Below, piece by piece: positions 57,420 through 64,000 of a DNA stretch of 64,000 nt. Source of the stretch: Agrococcus carbonis. GTDB lineage: Bacteria; Actinomycetota; Actinomycetes; Actinomycetales; Microbacteriaceae. The translations under genes were made by a program, and so were the position numbers. Where the stretch lies: NCBI RefSeq assembly GCF_900104705.1, contig NZ_LT629734.1, positions 2,666,001 to 2,730,000 of the forward strand, read 5' to 3'. How positions within the stretch are numbered: position 1 is the stretch's first letter; the number at the start of each line of letters is the position of its first letter. The notes under the pieces are model-generated. The model saw only the letters and a list, made by a program, of their open reading frames with translations, was not told the DNA's origin and searched no databases.

Positions 57420-59228
57420 CCGGCGCACCTGCGGATGTGACACGCGGCTGTGCGGCCATGTATAGTGGCAGGGTTGCTCCGACAGCGTCGGAAGCGGCTC
57501 TGGGTCTGTGGCGCAGCTGGTAGCGCACCTGCATGGCATGCAGGGGGTCGGGGGTTCGAGTCCCCCCAGATCCACCGCACGCACAAGGCTCGAACCCTTG
57601 CCAACGGAAACGTTGGTCGAGGTTCGGGCCTTGTTCGCGTCTGCGGCCCAGGTCAGGGCGTTGGCGTTGACCTGCGGATCGAGGAGCATCTCGAAGGGCC
57701 GGTTGTGCTCGACGCGCAGCTCGTTGTCCTCGTCGATGAAGACCTTGGTGAAGAAGGCCTGGTTGCACAGGCGCCGGTTGGTGTCGTCGCAGCGGGTGTA
57801 GATGTTGGCGCAGTTGGCGAGTAGGCCGAGGGCGTCGTCGAGGTGGGCTCGGGCGTCGGCGTAGTCGCCGAAGTGGGCGTCGATGCGGCGGGTCACTTGG
57901 TTGAGTTCGACGACGATTCGGTCCTGCTCGCGCTTGAGCACGGAGAGCGGGATCGCGTCGGCGTAGTGCGCTTGCATGAGGCGGTCCTGCTCGCTTTCGA
58001 GCCGGTCACGGTTGGTGGTGAGGCGTTCCAGTTCCTCGGTTTCGACGGCCATGAGCCGGTCGAACTCGTGGTGGAGCATGCCCGCGAGGGCGTCCTGCTG
58101 GGCGGGCGTGATCTGGACGCGGGTGTAGTAGTCCTCGACGAGCTTCTCGACGTCTTCGATGAGCATCGCCTGGCGTGTGCAGTCGGTGCGCTTGGAGTGC
58201 CGACCGGAGCACACGAAGTAGCAGTAGACGTTGCCGTGGCGGTTCTTCGCGTTGGAGACGATGAGCCGGGAGCCGCACTGGCCGCAGTGGATGGTGCCTT
58301 TGAGGTAGTGGCCGTGGACTTGGGTTGCCTCGACGGCGCACTGGTGCGCGGTGAGCACGGACTGTACCTGGTACCAGACCTCGGCTGGCACGAGTGCCGG
58401 GTGGCTTCCCTTGTAGCGGGTGCCCCTGTAGATGACATCGCCCTTGTAGTACGGGTTGGTCAGGAGCCGATGGATGGTGGATACCGCCAGAGGCTTCGCC
58501 GGCCTCTTCGGCGTGGGCAGGCTGCGCAGCCCGCGCGAGGTGAGTTCGTCGTGGAGTTGGCTGACGCTCCAGTTGCCCGAGGCGTACGCCTTGAACGCCC
58601 ACTCGATCATCGGTGCTCGCTCGGGATCGAGCTCGATGGTGCGGACTTCGCGCCCGAGCTCGTCGCGCTTGCGGACGTTCAAGTAGCCGATGGGCGCGCG
58701 CCCGTTCGTGCCGCCGCCGATGGCCTTCTGGTTCATGCCCTTGGCGACCTCGGTGGCGAGGTTGCGGGAGTAGAACTCGGCGATGGTGGACATGATGCCG
58801 TGCAGCAGCATCCCGGAGGGGGTCTCGTCGATGTTCTCGGACGCAGACACGAGCATGACCCCGCACTGTTGGAGTGCGAGGTGGATACTCACGTCGTCGG
58901 CGCGGTTGCGGGCGAGCCGGTCGACCTTGTGAACGATGCAGTACGCGACCTTGTTGGCCTTGACATACTGGATCATCCGCATCAGCTCGGGCCGGTCGGA
59001 CGACTTGGCTGAGGCTCCCGCGTCGACGAACTCCTCGACGATGCCGGCGCCGAGCTGTTCGGCCTTACGCCGGGTCGCTTCGCGCTGGGCAGGGATCGAG
59101 AAGCCTTCGTCGGTCCCGCCCTTCTCGGCCTGCTCGCGGGTGGAGACCCGCAGGTACGACACGGCGGCAGCCGCAGTCTTGGGCGGGTCGATGAGGCTGG
59201 CTGCCGGATCGTCGGCAATGGTGGTCAT
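56784..59228 (-). CDS. Large serine recombinase, frame running on through tRNA-Ala into trkH
   Basis: Site-specific recombinase that probably excises and integrates the element. Catalytic Ser29 in SYLRVSTREQ; resolvase domain to about 165 (HKVDRLARNRADD), recombinase domain about 190-300 (GRAPIGYLN to PYYKGDVIYRGTRYK), zinc ribbon CGQCGSRL...C about 315-350, coiled coil about 390-450. The recombinase part covers 57575-59228 (about 551 residues). It meets no stop before the tRNA, so the open frame continues antisense through tRNA-Ala and through trkH to the TAG at 56784, 814 codons in all. Whether the long product is made is unknown; the natural stop may have been lost on integration. Confidence 0.85.
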   Translation of the reverse strand: MTTIADDPAASLIDPPKTAAAAVSYLRVSTREQAEKGGTDEGFSIPAQREATRRKAEQLGAGIVEEFVDAGASAKSSDRPELMRMIQYVKANKVAYCIVHKVDRLARNRADDVSIHLALQQCGVMLVSASENIDETPSGMLLHGIMSTIAEFYSRNLATEVAKGMNQKAIGGGTNGRAPIGYLNVRKRDELGREVRTIELDPERAPMIEWAFKAYASGNWSVSQLHDELTSRGLRSLPTPKRPAKPLAVSTIHRLLTNPYYKGDVIYRGTRYKGSHPALVPAEVWYQVQSVLTAHQCAVEATQVHGHYLKGTIHCGQCGSRLIVSNAKNRHGNVYCYFVCSGRHSKRTDCTRQAMLIEDVEKLVEDYYTRVQITPAQQDALAGMLHHEFDRLMAVETEELERLTTNRDRLESEQDRLMQAHYADAIPLSVLKREQDRIVVELNQVTRRIDAHFGDYADARAHLDDALGLLANCANIYTRCDDTNRRLCNQAFFTKVFIDEDNELRVEHNRPFEMLLDPQVNANALTWAADANKARTSTNVSVGKGSSLVRAVDLGGLEPPTPCMPCRCATSCATDPEPLPTLSEQPCHYTWPHSRVSHPQVRRMRPTGVCSALVQTTGRARPGLIQLWERQHPARRIFGGFVLLNLVGWALLMLPVSRQGSGAATWIEALFTAVSAACVTGLTVVDTALYWTPFGQVVILLLIQLGGLGVMVFASLIGIFVVRRLTLGSRITTAQETHLDGPGGVRTVVVSILRIALVVEGVVALALFARFWLGRGEDPLHALWLAVFHAVSSYNNAGFALFSDNLMGERPVIG
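57437..57466 (+). promoter_or_regulatory. Promoter of tRNA-Ala
   Basis: GTGACA (57437-57442), 18 nt, TATAGT (57461-57466), about 36 nt before the tRNA. On the opposite strand TATACAT overlaps, a possible -10 for trkH. Confidence 0.65.
57502..57574 (+). tRNA. tRNA-Ala (anticodon GGC)
   Basis: 73-nt cloverleaf: acceptor GGGTCTG/CAGATCC (one G-U pair), D arm GCGC-AGCTGGTA-GCGC, anticodon arm CCTGC-ATGGCAT-GCAGG with GGC at 57535-57537, T arm GGGGG-TTCGAGT-CCCCC, discriminator A. The CCA end is not encoded. Its 3' end marks the left limit of the mobile element. Confidence 0.97.
57584..57633. other. 50-bp interrupted palindrome at the element border
   Basis: Three nested arms share one centre: CAAGGC/GCCTTG, GAACC/GGTTC and CCAACG/CGTTGG around a GAAA loop. 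It lies 10 bp from the tRNA 3' end, at the 3' end of the recombinase. It could be the attachment half-site or a terminator for the recombinase gene; on the minus strand it also encodes the last recombinase-side residues. Confidence 0.55.
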
Positions 59229-59238
59229 CGGGGGCTCA

Positions 59239-59299
59239 CTCTCACGCGGTTCGACCCTCGCGCTCCCACTGTTGGTGGGAGGGGTGTTGATCGTGAGAG
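59239..59299. promoter_or_regulatory. Nested inverted repeats upstream of the recombinase
   Basis: CTCTCACG (59239-59246) pairs with CGTGAGAG (59292-59299), and inside them CTCCCAC (59263-59269) pairs with GTGGGAG (59275-59281). Two smaller hairpins, CAGCC/GGCTG and CGAGACC/GGTCTCG (59321-59338), follow. The gap of 181 bp before the recombinase start codon thus holds a possible operator and a terminator for the gene at 59410. Confidence 0.5.
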
Positions 59300-59409
59300 C
59301 AGCCGTTGAAGGCTGTAGGGCGAGACCCGATGGTCTCGGTGCGTGTCGCCCGCCGAGCGGCGAGGTTTAGGCCACAACACCCCGCATCGCGAGGCTTGCA
59401 CAGTTCATT

Positions 59410-59637
59410 CTACCGGGCGGCTTCAGAGGCGGCCAGGCCATCCGGCGCCGCCCGGTAGGTGTCGGGCACCCGCTCGGCCGCGCGGGCCGCGCGGCTCTCG
59501 CCGGTCTCCTGCAATGTCAGCCGGATGAGAACCTCGGCGAGCTTGTGCAGGTCGGCGCGTTCGCGGTGGACGGCCCGGACGGAGAACGACCGCTCCTCGT
59601 AGGGGCGACGGTCGGTCTTCTTGGCGTAGCGGCTCAT
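59410..59637 (-). CDS. Hypothetical 75-aa element protein
   Basis: Short basic protein beginning MSRYAKKTDRRPYEERSFSV, then a helical middle (ADLHKLAEVLIRLTLQETG). No signal or membrane segment. It stands next to the recombinase, where excisionases or directionality factors are often encoded, but no helix-turn-helix is obvious. It starts 4 nt after the stop of the next upstream gene, so it is in the same operon. Confidence 0.7.
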   Translation of the reverse strand: MSRYAKKTDRRPYEERSFSVRAVHRERADLHKLAEVLIRLTLQETGESRAARAAERVPDTYRAAPDGLAASEAAR

Positions 59638-59641
59638 CGGT

Positions 59642-60199
59642 CTACTGCGCTTCGTCGTCGTCCAGGCCGGCGTAGAACTCGTCTTCGGCCTCCTGGCGCT
59701 TGCGGACTTGGGCGATGACGAACTCGACGAACTCGGCGTCCCGGTCGGTGAAGGTGAAGTCCTGGATCGTGGGTGCCGGGTCCTCACCGGGCCACGCAGC
59801 TTGCCGGGTCGGGCGGTCGCGGTCCCCACGAGTACCGCAGGCCGTGACCCAGTAGCGAAGCCGCTCTCGAGCGTCGGCGAAGTCGCGGTGCCAACCGAGC
59901 GGCGCGGATGCGTTCTGCTCGGGGTCGTAGGCCGCGAGCCAATGCAGGTGCAGCGCCGACAGCTCCCAGACCATCTCCGGGTGGTGGTGCCAGAACGGCG
60001 GCACCACCGCGACCGGGAGGCCATAGGTGCGCCGCAGCCAGTCAACCCACCGGTTCAGCGCGAGCCATTCCTGCTCCAGCTCGTGCGCCGTCAGCAGGTT
60101 CCAGTTCACGGGGTGCGGCGGTTCGGGCATGTCCGCGTTCGTGACGCGGGGCGGTCCGTCGAAGACGTCCGGCTCATCCATCTCATGCTGATCGTTCAT
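59642..60199 (-). CDS. DUF4913-like protein
   Basis: 185-aa cytoplasmic protein. The central part LNRWVDWLRRTYGLPVAVVP, PFWHHHPEMVWELSALHLHW and LGWHRDFADARERL has the DUF4913 pattern of Trp and His residues. DUF4913 genes are typical of actinobacterial conjugative plasmids and elements; function unknown. Acidic C-terminus. ATG 60199 is chosen; the upstream frame has no RBS. Confidence 0.75.
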   Translation of the reverse strand: MNDQHEMDEPDVFDGPPRVTNADMPEPPHPVNWNLLTAHELEQEWLALNRWVDWLRRTYGLPVAVVPPFWHHHPEMVWELSALHLHWLAAYDPEQNASAPLGWHRDFADARERLRYWVTACGTRGDRDRPTRQAAWPGEDPAPTIQDFTFTDRDAEFVEFVIAQVRKRQEAEDEFYAGLDDDEAQ

Positions 60200-60218
60200 G
60201 GTGCTTCGACTCCCGAAC

Positions 60219-60659
60219 TCACATGCTGACCGGGGCGTGCGCCGCGGTCGCTGCTCGCTGCGTCGGCTCGTACGTTGCTGCGTCCCGGCCCACTCCATTG
60301 CGCGGCGTCCGGTCGACCTCGTAGCGGGTTCGCGCGGCGTCGTGGCCGATCTTCTTGGCGACGAACTCTTCGCCCTCGATTGCCTGACCGTTGCGCTCGT
60401 AGTTGACCGGCCGCGTGTAGCCCTCGGCGACGAAGTTGTCGCCCTGGGCGAAGCTCGCGTGCGCGTGCTCAGCGGAACGCCCGAACATCACCAAGTGGTG
60501 GTAGGTCGTCCCGGTCTGCGTGAACGAGCCGTCGTCCTCGCGGCGGAAGTGCTCCTTGCCGATACGGGCGAAGAACCTGGCGTCTCCCTTTGCCGTCTCG
60601 GTGAGCAACGGCTCCGAAGCGATGAAGCCTGACAGCGATTCCTGGGTGTGAATGGCCAT
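60219..60659 (-). CDS. ssb: Single-stranded DNA-binding protein (element-encoded)
   Basis: 146-aa OB-fold protein: ETAKGDARFFARIGKEHF, TTYHHLVMFGRSAEHAHASF, then GDNFVAEGYTRPVNYERNGQ fits the SSB core. The C-terminus ends APVSM rather than the acidic DDDIPF tip used by chromosomal SSB to recruit partners, so it probably coats transferred strands only. AGGAGG precedes ATG 60659. Twenty nt from the DUF4913 gene. Confidence 0.82.
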   Translation of the reverse strand: MAIHTQESLSGFIASEPLLTETAKGDARFFARIGKEHFRREDDGSFTQTGTTYHHLVMFGRSAEHAHASFAQGDNFVAEGYTRPVNYERNGQAIEGEEFVAKKIGHDAARTRYEVDRTPRNGVGRDAATYEPTQRAATAAHAPVSM

Positions 60660-60739
60660 GATGGCCTCCTCCTGACTCGGGCGACCAACTGCGTGTGGGT
60701 CGCTCTGTCAGGCAGGTGCACTGGAGCTTCCAAGCGTCG

Positions 60740-62518
60740 TCAGGAGGCGGGACGGTGGCGCAGAAGCGCTTCGAGTTCGTCGCGGTCAGTGCGGAGCTGC
60801 GCTGCGTCGGGCCGGGTCGGCCAGGCGCGCAGGTCGGTGACGATGGGCGGCGCAGAGCGCAGCATCGTGATGCCGGTGCCGAACGGCAGTGTTCGGATGC
60901 GGTCTGGCGGCAGGATCGGGACGCGGCGGATCGAGCGCTGATTCGAGCGGGTGCCGTGGTCGCCGAGGGTCACGCTGTCGGTGTGCTCGTCGCGCTCTCC
61001 GATGAGCGTGGAGAGGTCTTGGAGGTCACGGCTGTTGGATGCGCCGCCGAGGATGATCTTGACGATGCTGGCGTCCCAGATCGCGCCGGCCTGATGCTCA
61101 CTCCACCTGTCGCGAGCCTGGGCGAGGGACTGCAAGACCGGCATGGTCGTGATCCCGGTGCCGCCACCTTCGGCCATGAGCGTCGGCAGTGACGGCAGCG
61201 GCGCGAGGTTTCCGATCTCGTCGAGCGCGAGCAACAGCGGCGGGTCGAGCCGGGCTCCCGGTGAGCGTGCCGCGAGTCGGCGGGCGGTTTCGATGAGGTC
61301 TTCGACGAACGCCGCGACCAGCGACGTGGGGGCTCCCGCTCCGGCACCGGTGGCGAGCAGGTAGAGGGTGCCTTGTTCGGTGAGGAAGGTCTCGGGGTCG
61401 AAGTGTTCGTGCGGTCCTGGCGTGACAGCATCGAGTACGCGCGGGTCGGCGAGGGCTGCGAGCGCGAGGGAGACGCCTTGCCAGATGCTGTCGCGGGTCT
61501 TGGGGTCGGCGTCGATCATCGCGGCTAGCGAGTCGTCCCAGCCCATCGCGGCGTTCGGGTGCGAGTTGAGGATCGCGACGGCCTCCGACGCCGCGCTGGG
61601 ATCAAGAGTCCACCTGAACAGCTCGGCCGGCTGGCGGCCGTCGAGCGCGGCAGCGTGCAGCAGGCTCTGGAGTGCTGTGCGGGTCTTGCCCTCCCAGAAC
61701 CCGCCGGACTCGACCCCGCCAGCACTGAGGCCTGTGGCGGCGGCGAGGCCGTTGGCGCGGATCATCGCGGTCAGCGGATCGTCGCACCCGCGAATGGGCG
61801 ACCAGCGCAGCCCGGCGGGGATGCCCTCGGCGAGGTGTTGCGGGTCGAACACGGCGACCGGCCCGCCCTTGCGGCGTCGGTCGCGGAGGGTCGCGGTGAG
61901 GTTATCGGGCCTGGTGCTGGTGGTGACGACCGCTCCGGGTGCGTCGAGGATCGCGTTGATGACGACATGCAGGCCCTTGCCTGAGCGGGGCGGGCCGATC
62001 AGCAGGATCGAGTCTTCGACCGATGCCCAGACCTTCGTTCCACGACTGGCACCGAGCAGGTAGCCGACATCCTGCGGTGCTGGCGACTCCAAGGAGGGCC
62101 GCAGCGTGGCCGCGCGGTGAAGCAGTGCTTTCGCGGATGCGGCGGTCTTGACCTCGTGGCTGGTCGCGATCCCCGCCAGTCGGTGCGGGTCGGTCTCTGT
62201 CTTCCGCGTGTGGCGGCGCAGCACGATCCACACCCAGACGATCCCGGCAGCGAGTCCGCCGAGCAGTGCCGTGCTGACAAGCCAGTAGACGACCGGGTTG
62301 AGTCCGTCGGCACCGAGCGCGGTCGCTGGATCGCCGGGGTTGAACAGTACGGCGAGCCCCGCCGCTGCGCCGGCGTCTGGTTGCGGTGTGCCGGTGAGGA
62401 ACGCGGCGACGCTACCAGCGGCGCGGAGGGCGAGAGCGATCCCGAACATGCCGATCAGGCCAATGAGGGCGGCATTGGTGAGTTCGTCGCCCATGCCCGC
62501 GGCTTGCCGCTGGTTCAT
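60740..62518 (-). CDS. Type IV coupling protein (VirD4/TraG-like ATPase)
   Basis: Inner-membrane ATPase that passes DNA-relaxase complexes to the conjugation channel. 592 aa. Two membrane helices (about 15-42 and 75-100), Walker A GPPRSGKG (175-182), Walker B LLALDEIGNLAPLP with Asp433 and Glu434, then the TraM-recognition segment QSLAQARDRWSEHQAGAIWD. ATG 62518 overlaps the stop of the preceding gene (ATGA). Confidence 0.9.
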   Translation of the reverse strand: MNQRQAAGMGDELTNAALIGLIGMFGIALALRAAGSVAAFLTGTPQPDAGAAAGLAVLFNPGDPATALGADGLNPVVYWLVSTALLGGLAAGIVWVWIVLRRHTRKTETDPHRLAGIATSHEVKTAASAKALLHRAATLRPSLESPAPQDVGYLLGASRGTKVWASVEDSILLIGPPRSGKGLHVVINAILDAPGAVVTTSTRPDNLTATLRDRRRKGGPVAVFDPQHLAEGIPAGLRWSPIRGCDDPLTAMIRANGLAAATGLSAGGVESGGFWEGKTRTALQSLLHAAALDGRQPAELFRWTLDPSAASEAVAILNSHPNAAMGWDDSLAAMIDADPKTRDSIWQGVSLALAALADPRVLDAVTPGPHEHFDPETFLTEQGTLYLLATGAGAGAPTSLVAAFVEDLIETARRLAARSPGARLDPPLLLALDEIGNLAPLPSLPTLMAEGGGTGITTMPVLQSLAQARDRWSEHQAGAIWDASIVKIILGGASNSRDLQDLSTLIGERDEHTDSVTLGDHGTRSNQRSIRRVPILPPDRIRTLPFGTGITMLRSAPPIVTDLRAWPTRPDAAQLRTDRDELEALLRHRPAS

Positions 62519-63063
62519 GTCAGCCGCCGCACCGCGAGCGTGCCCGAGATGCGCCCGAACAGGATCACCTCGTGTGTGCCGTCCGGCAGGTCGTCGAGGT
62601 CAATGAGCGTCCGGGTTTCGCCGGTTCCGGTGGCGTCGGTGTGGGAGACGATCGTCGCGACGGCGACATCCTCGCCGGGGACGAACCCGCCCGCGGTGAC
62701 CTCGGCCAAGCGCGGCATCCGTCGGGCGTGACGGCTCCGACGAGTCTCCGGCACCGGGTTCTCGGTCGGTGCCGCTGCGCGTCGGGGCTTGCGGGTGCGG
62801 AGGATCTCGATGAAGACGCCGCCATCGTTCTCGCGCACTTCGACCCGGACCGTGATGGTGCGGTCCTTGGTGATGGCATCCATGAGCGGCCCGAACGTCG
62901 CCCGCGTCCAAGCGCTCCCGTCCGGCGACGCGAACGGTGTCCCATCGACCATCGCGGCGAGGGTGCCGTCTTCGGCGACGGTCACGAGGACATGCGGCAG
63001 CTCGACGGGAGCCGTGTTCTCGTCGTCGGTCGTGGTGGATCGGCGTGGGCCATTGAGGTTCAT
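62515..63063 (-). CDS. Hypothetical conjugation-module protein
   Basis: 182-aa soluble protein coupled on both sides by stop/start overlaps to the VirB4-type and VirD4-type ATPase genes. N-terminal half has VTVAEDGTLAAMVDGTPFAS and IFIEILRTRK-like beta segments; a basic linker (RRSRHARRMPRL) and a C-terminal beta domain (VIVSHTDATG, HEVILFGRISGTLAVRRLT) follow. No family recognised; position implies a transfer role. Confidence 0.75.
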   Translation of the reverse strand: MNLNGPRRSTTTDDENTAPVELPHVLVTVAEDGTLAAMVDGTPFASPDGSAWTRATFGPLMDAITKDRTITVRVEVRENDGGVFIEILRTRKPRRAAAPTENPVPETRRSRHARRMPRLAEVTAGGFVPGEDVAVATIVSHTDATGTGETRTLIDLDDLPDGTHEVILFGRISGTLAVRRLT

Positions 63064-64000
63064 CGGTGGCCTCCGGCTGCACGGCTGCTGGTGTCGAATA
63101 GTGCGAGTTCGTCGGGGTGGAGTTGGTGTTGGCAGACGAAGCTTCTGGCCTTGATCCGCCATAGGCCTTGTCCGACGCCGAGGTTTGGCAAGAGTTGCTG
63201 CTCGGTGCCGGTCAGGCCGAGAGCGGTAGCGGTCGGTCCGAGTTGGTCGGACTCCTGCCGGTACACGATCCGCGTCTCGGCGTTCGCAAGCAGTGAGTTG
63301 GCCAGCGAGCGCATGGCGGAGCCCTGGTCGCCCACGTTGTCGAGGTCGGTGAGCTTGTGGAAGATCAGCATGTTCGCGATCCCGTAGTGCCTGGCGAGTC
63401 GCCAGTGCGCATCCATCCGCCGCAACAGAGCCGGGTGGGACATGAGCCGCCAGGCCTCGTCGTAGATCACCCACCGCTGCCCACCGTTCGGGTCGAGCAG
63501 CGCAGACTCCATCCACGCCGACGAGCACGTCATCAACACCGAAATGAGCGTCGAGTTCTCGGTGACCCGCGAGAGATCGAGCGAGATCATCGGCAACGAC
63601 GGATCGAACGCGACCGTCGAAGGGCCATCGAACAGCCCGGCCAGGTCACCGGCCACGAGGCGGCGCAGCGCATGGCCGACAAGCCTGCCGTCCTCGGCCA
63701 ACCTGTCGTCGGCATCCGCACTCGGGGCGAGGATGCGATCAACGACCATCGGCAGGATCGGCACGTCGTTCTCCCGCACCGTCTGAGTCAGGGCGATGTC
63801 GATCGCGGTGTGCTCCAACGGCGACAAGCCGCGCGCGAGCACGGTCTCCGCGAGGGCGCCGATCAGGTCACGGCGTCGCGCAGCGACGGTCGAGGCCCAC
63901 TGCTCATCCGAGAGTCCGCTGGGCCGGTGGCCTTCGTCGAGTGGATTCAGGCGAGTGTTGAGTCCGTGGCCGAGGACGATGGCGCGTCCGCCGACGGCGT
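63060..64000 (-). CDS. VirB4/TraC-type conjugation ATPase (N-terminus beyond window)
   Basis: C-terminal 313 residues of the motor ATPase of a type IV secretion system. Walker B WVIYDEAWRLMSHPALLRRM (about 170 residues from the end), followed by sensor-like HYGIANMLIFHKLTDLDNVG and NAETRIVYRQESDQ. The frame is open to the right edge (GLNTRLNPLDEG lies near it), so Walker A and the N-domain are outside. Coupled to the 182-aa gene. Confidence 0.85.
   Translation of the reverse strand, partial: AVGGRAIVLGHGLNTRLNPLDEGHRPSGLSDEQWASTVAARRRDLIGALAETVLARGLSPLEHTAIDIALTQTVRENDVPILPMVVDRILAPSADADDRLAEDGRLVGHALRRLVAGDLAGLFDGPSTVAFDPSLPMISLDLSRVTENSTLISVLMTCSSAWMESALLDPNGGQRWVIYDEAWRLMSHPALLRRMDAHWRLARHYGIANMLIFHKLTDLDNVGDQGSAMRSLANSLLANAETRIVYRQESDQLGPTATALGLTGTEQQLLPNLGVGQGLWRIKARSFVCQHQLHPDELALFDTSSRAAGGHR

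Larger units (their letters stand above)
57575..64000. mobile_element. Integrative conjugative element (one end; continues beyond the window)
   Basis: From the tRNA-Ala 3' end onward every gene is on the minus strand and of mobile-element type: serine recombinase, small unknowns, DUF4913 protein, SSB, VirD4-type coupling protein and VirB4-type ATPase. Codon use is less GC-rich than in the chromosome (more TTG, GGT and AT-rich third positions). No relaxase is seen yet; it should lie further right with the other end of the element. The exact crossover base cannot be fixed without an empty site. Confidence 0.85.

Noticed and set aside
57502..57600. Peptide GGLEPPTPCMPC within the recombinase-trkH frame as a protein domain
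   Set aside because: It is the antisense translation of tRNA-Ala, a familiar false peptide, and not a conserved domain.
57584..57640. Border palindrome as a second, degenerate tRNA gene on the minus strand
   Set aside because: Only a T-arm-like hairpin can be made; no acceptor, D or anticodon arm fits.
60740..62518. VirD4-type gene as an FtsK/TraB DNA translocase of the actinobacterial single-protein conjugation type
   Set aside because: Walker B context, two N-terminal helices, the TraM-recognition-like region and a neighbouring VirB4-type ATPase fit type IV coupling proteins instead.

Overview
The window is high-GC DNA whose gene order (tig-clpP-clpP-clpX; ileS-folC-DUF4233-ndk; rne-rplU-rpmA-obgE-proB-proA-nadD-rsfS) is that of an actinobacterium. 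The style of the proteins and the GGATGCG/CGCATCC codon habit suggest the family Microbacteriaceae; the genus cannot be fixed from the sequence. About 57 kb is ordinary chromosome. The last 6.4 kb is a mobile element that continues past the right edge.

Layout. 1-5.7 kb: cut-off ECF sigma factor, trigger factor, two ClpP subunits, a CopC-like protein and ClpX. 5.7-9.6 kb: an iron-siderophore ABC importer (ATPase, lipoprotein, fused double permease) under a DtxR/IdeR-type iron box. 9.7-22.6 kb: metabolic and housekeeping genes (aspartate dehydrogenase, M3 peptidase, methyltransferase, ValRS, fructosamine kinase, IMPACT protein, MHS transporter with TetR regulator, PLP lyase, lipoproteins). 22.7-25.5 kb: a two-component system with a DUF4097 membrane protein. 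25.5-32.7 kb: a translational T-box leader, ileS, folC, DUF4233, a GIY-YIG gene between two repeat arrays, and ndk. 32.8-44.1 kb: VKOR and LysE proteins, then rne and the rplU-to-rsfS group. 44.7-56 kb: VOC and cyclodeaminase proteins, an Lrp regulator, and a branched-chain amino acid operon (E1a, E1b, E2, acyl-CoA carboxylase beta and alpha, MaoC, CitE-like lyase). 56-57.6 kb: trkA, a truncated trkH and tRNA-Ala(GGC). 57.6-64 kb: serine recombinase, small proteins, SSB, VirD4-type coupling ATPase and VirB4-type ATPase, all on the minus strand. This is one end of an integrative conjugative element.

Themes. The Bkd complex and carboxylase pair would take leucine/2-ketoisocaproate through methylcrotonyl-CoA, with MaoC and the CitE-like lyase finishing or handling related C5/C6 CoA esters. 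The adjacent divergent Lrp is the natural regulator. Many genes have a TANNNT hexamer 6-8 nt before the start codon, which implies leaderless mRNAs. Several families of short repeats sit mostly between convergent genes, where they can form strong hairpins.

Most interesting points: the recombinase frame has no stop before the tRNA and runs in frame, antisense through tRNA-Ala, into trkH; trkH itself is cut to its first half; the GIY-YIG gene lies inside repeat arrays; the ileS T-box has a hairpin that buries the start codon; and a nested palindrome precedes the histidine kinase.
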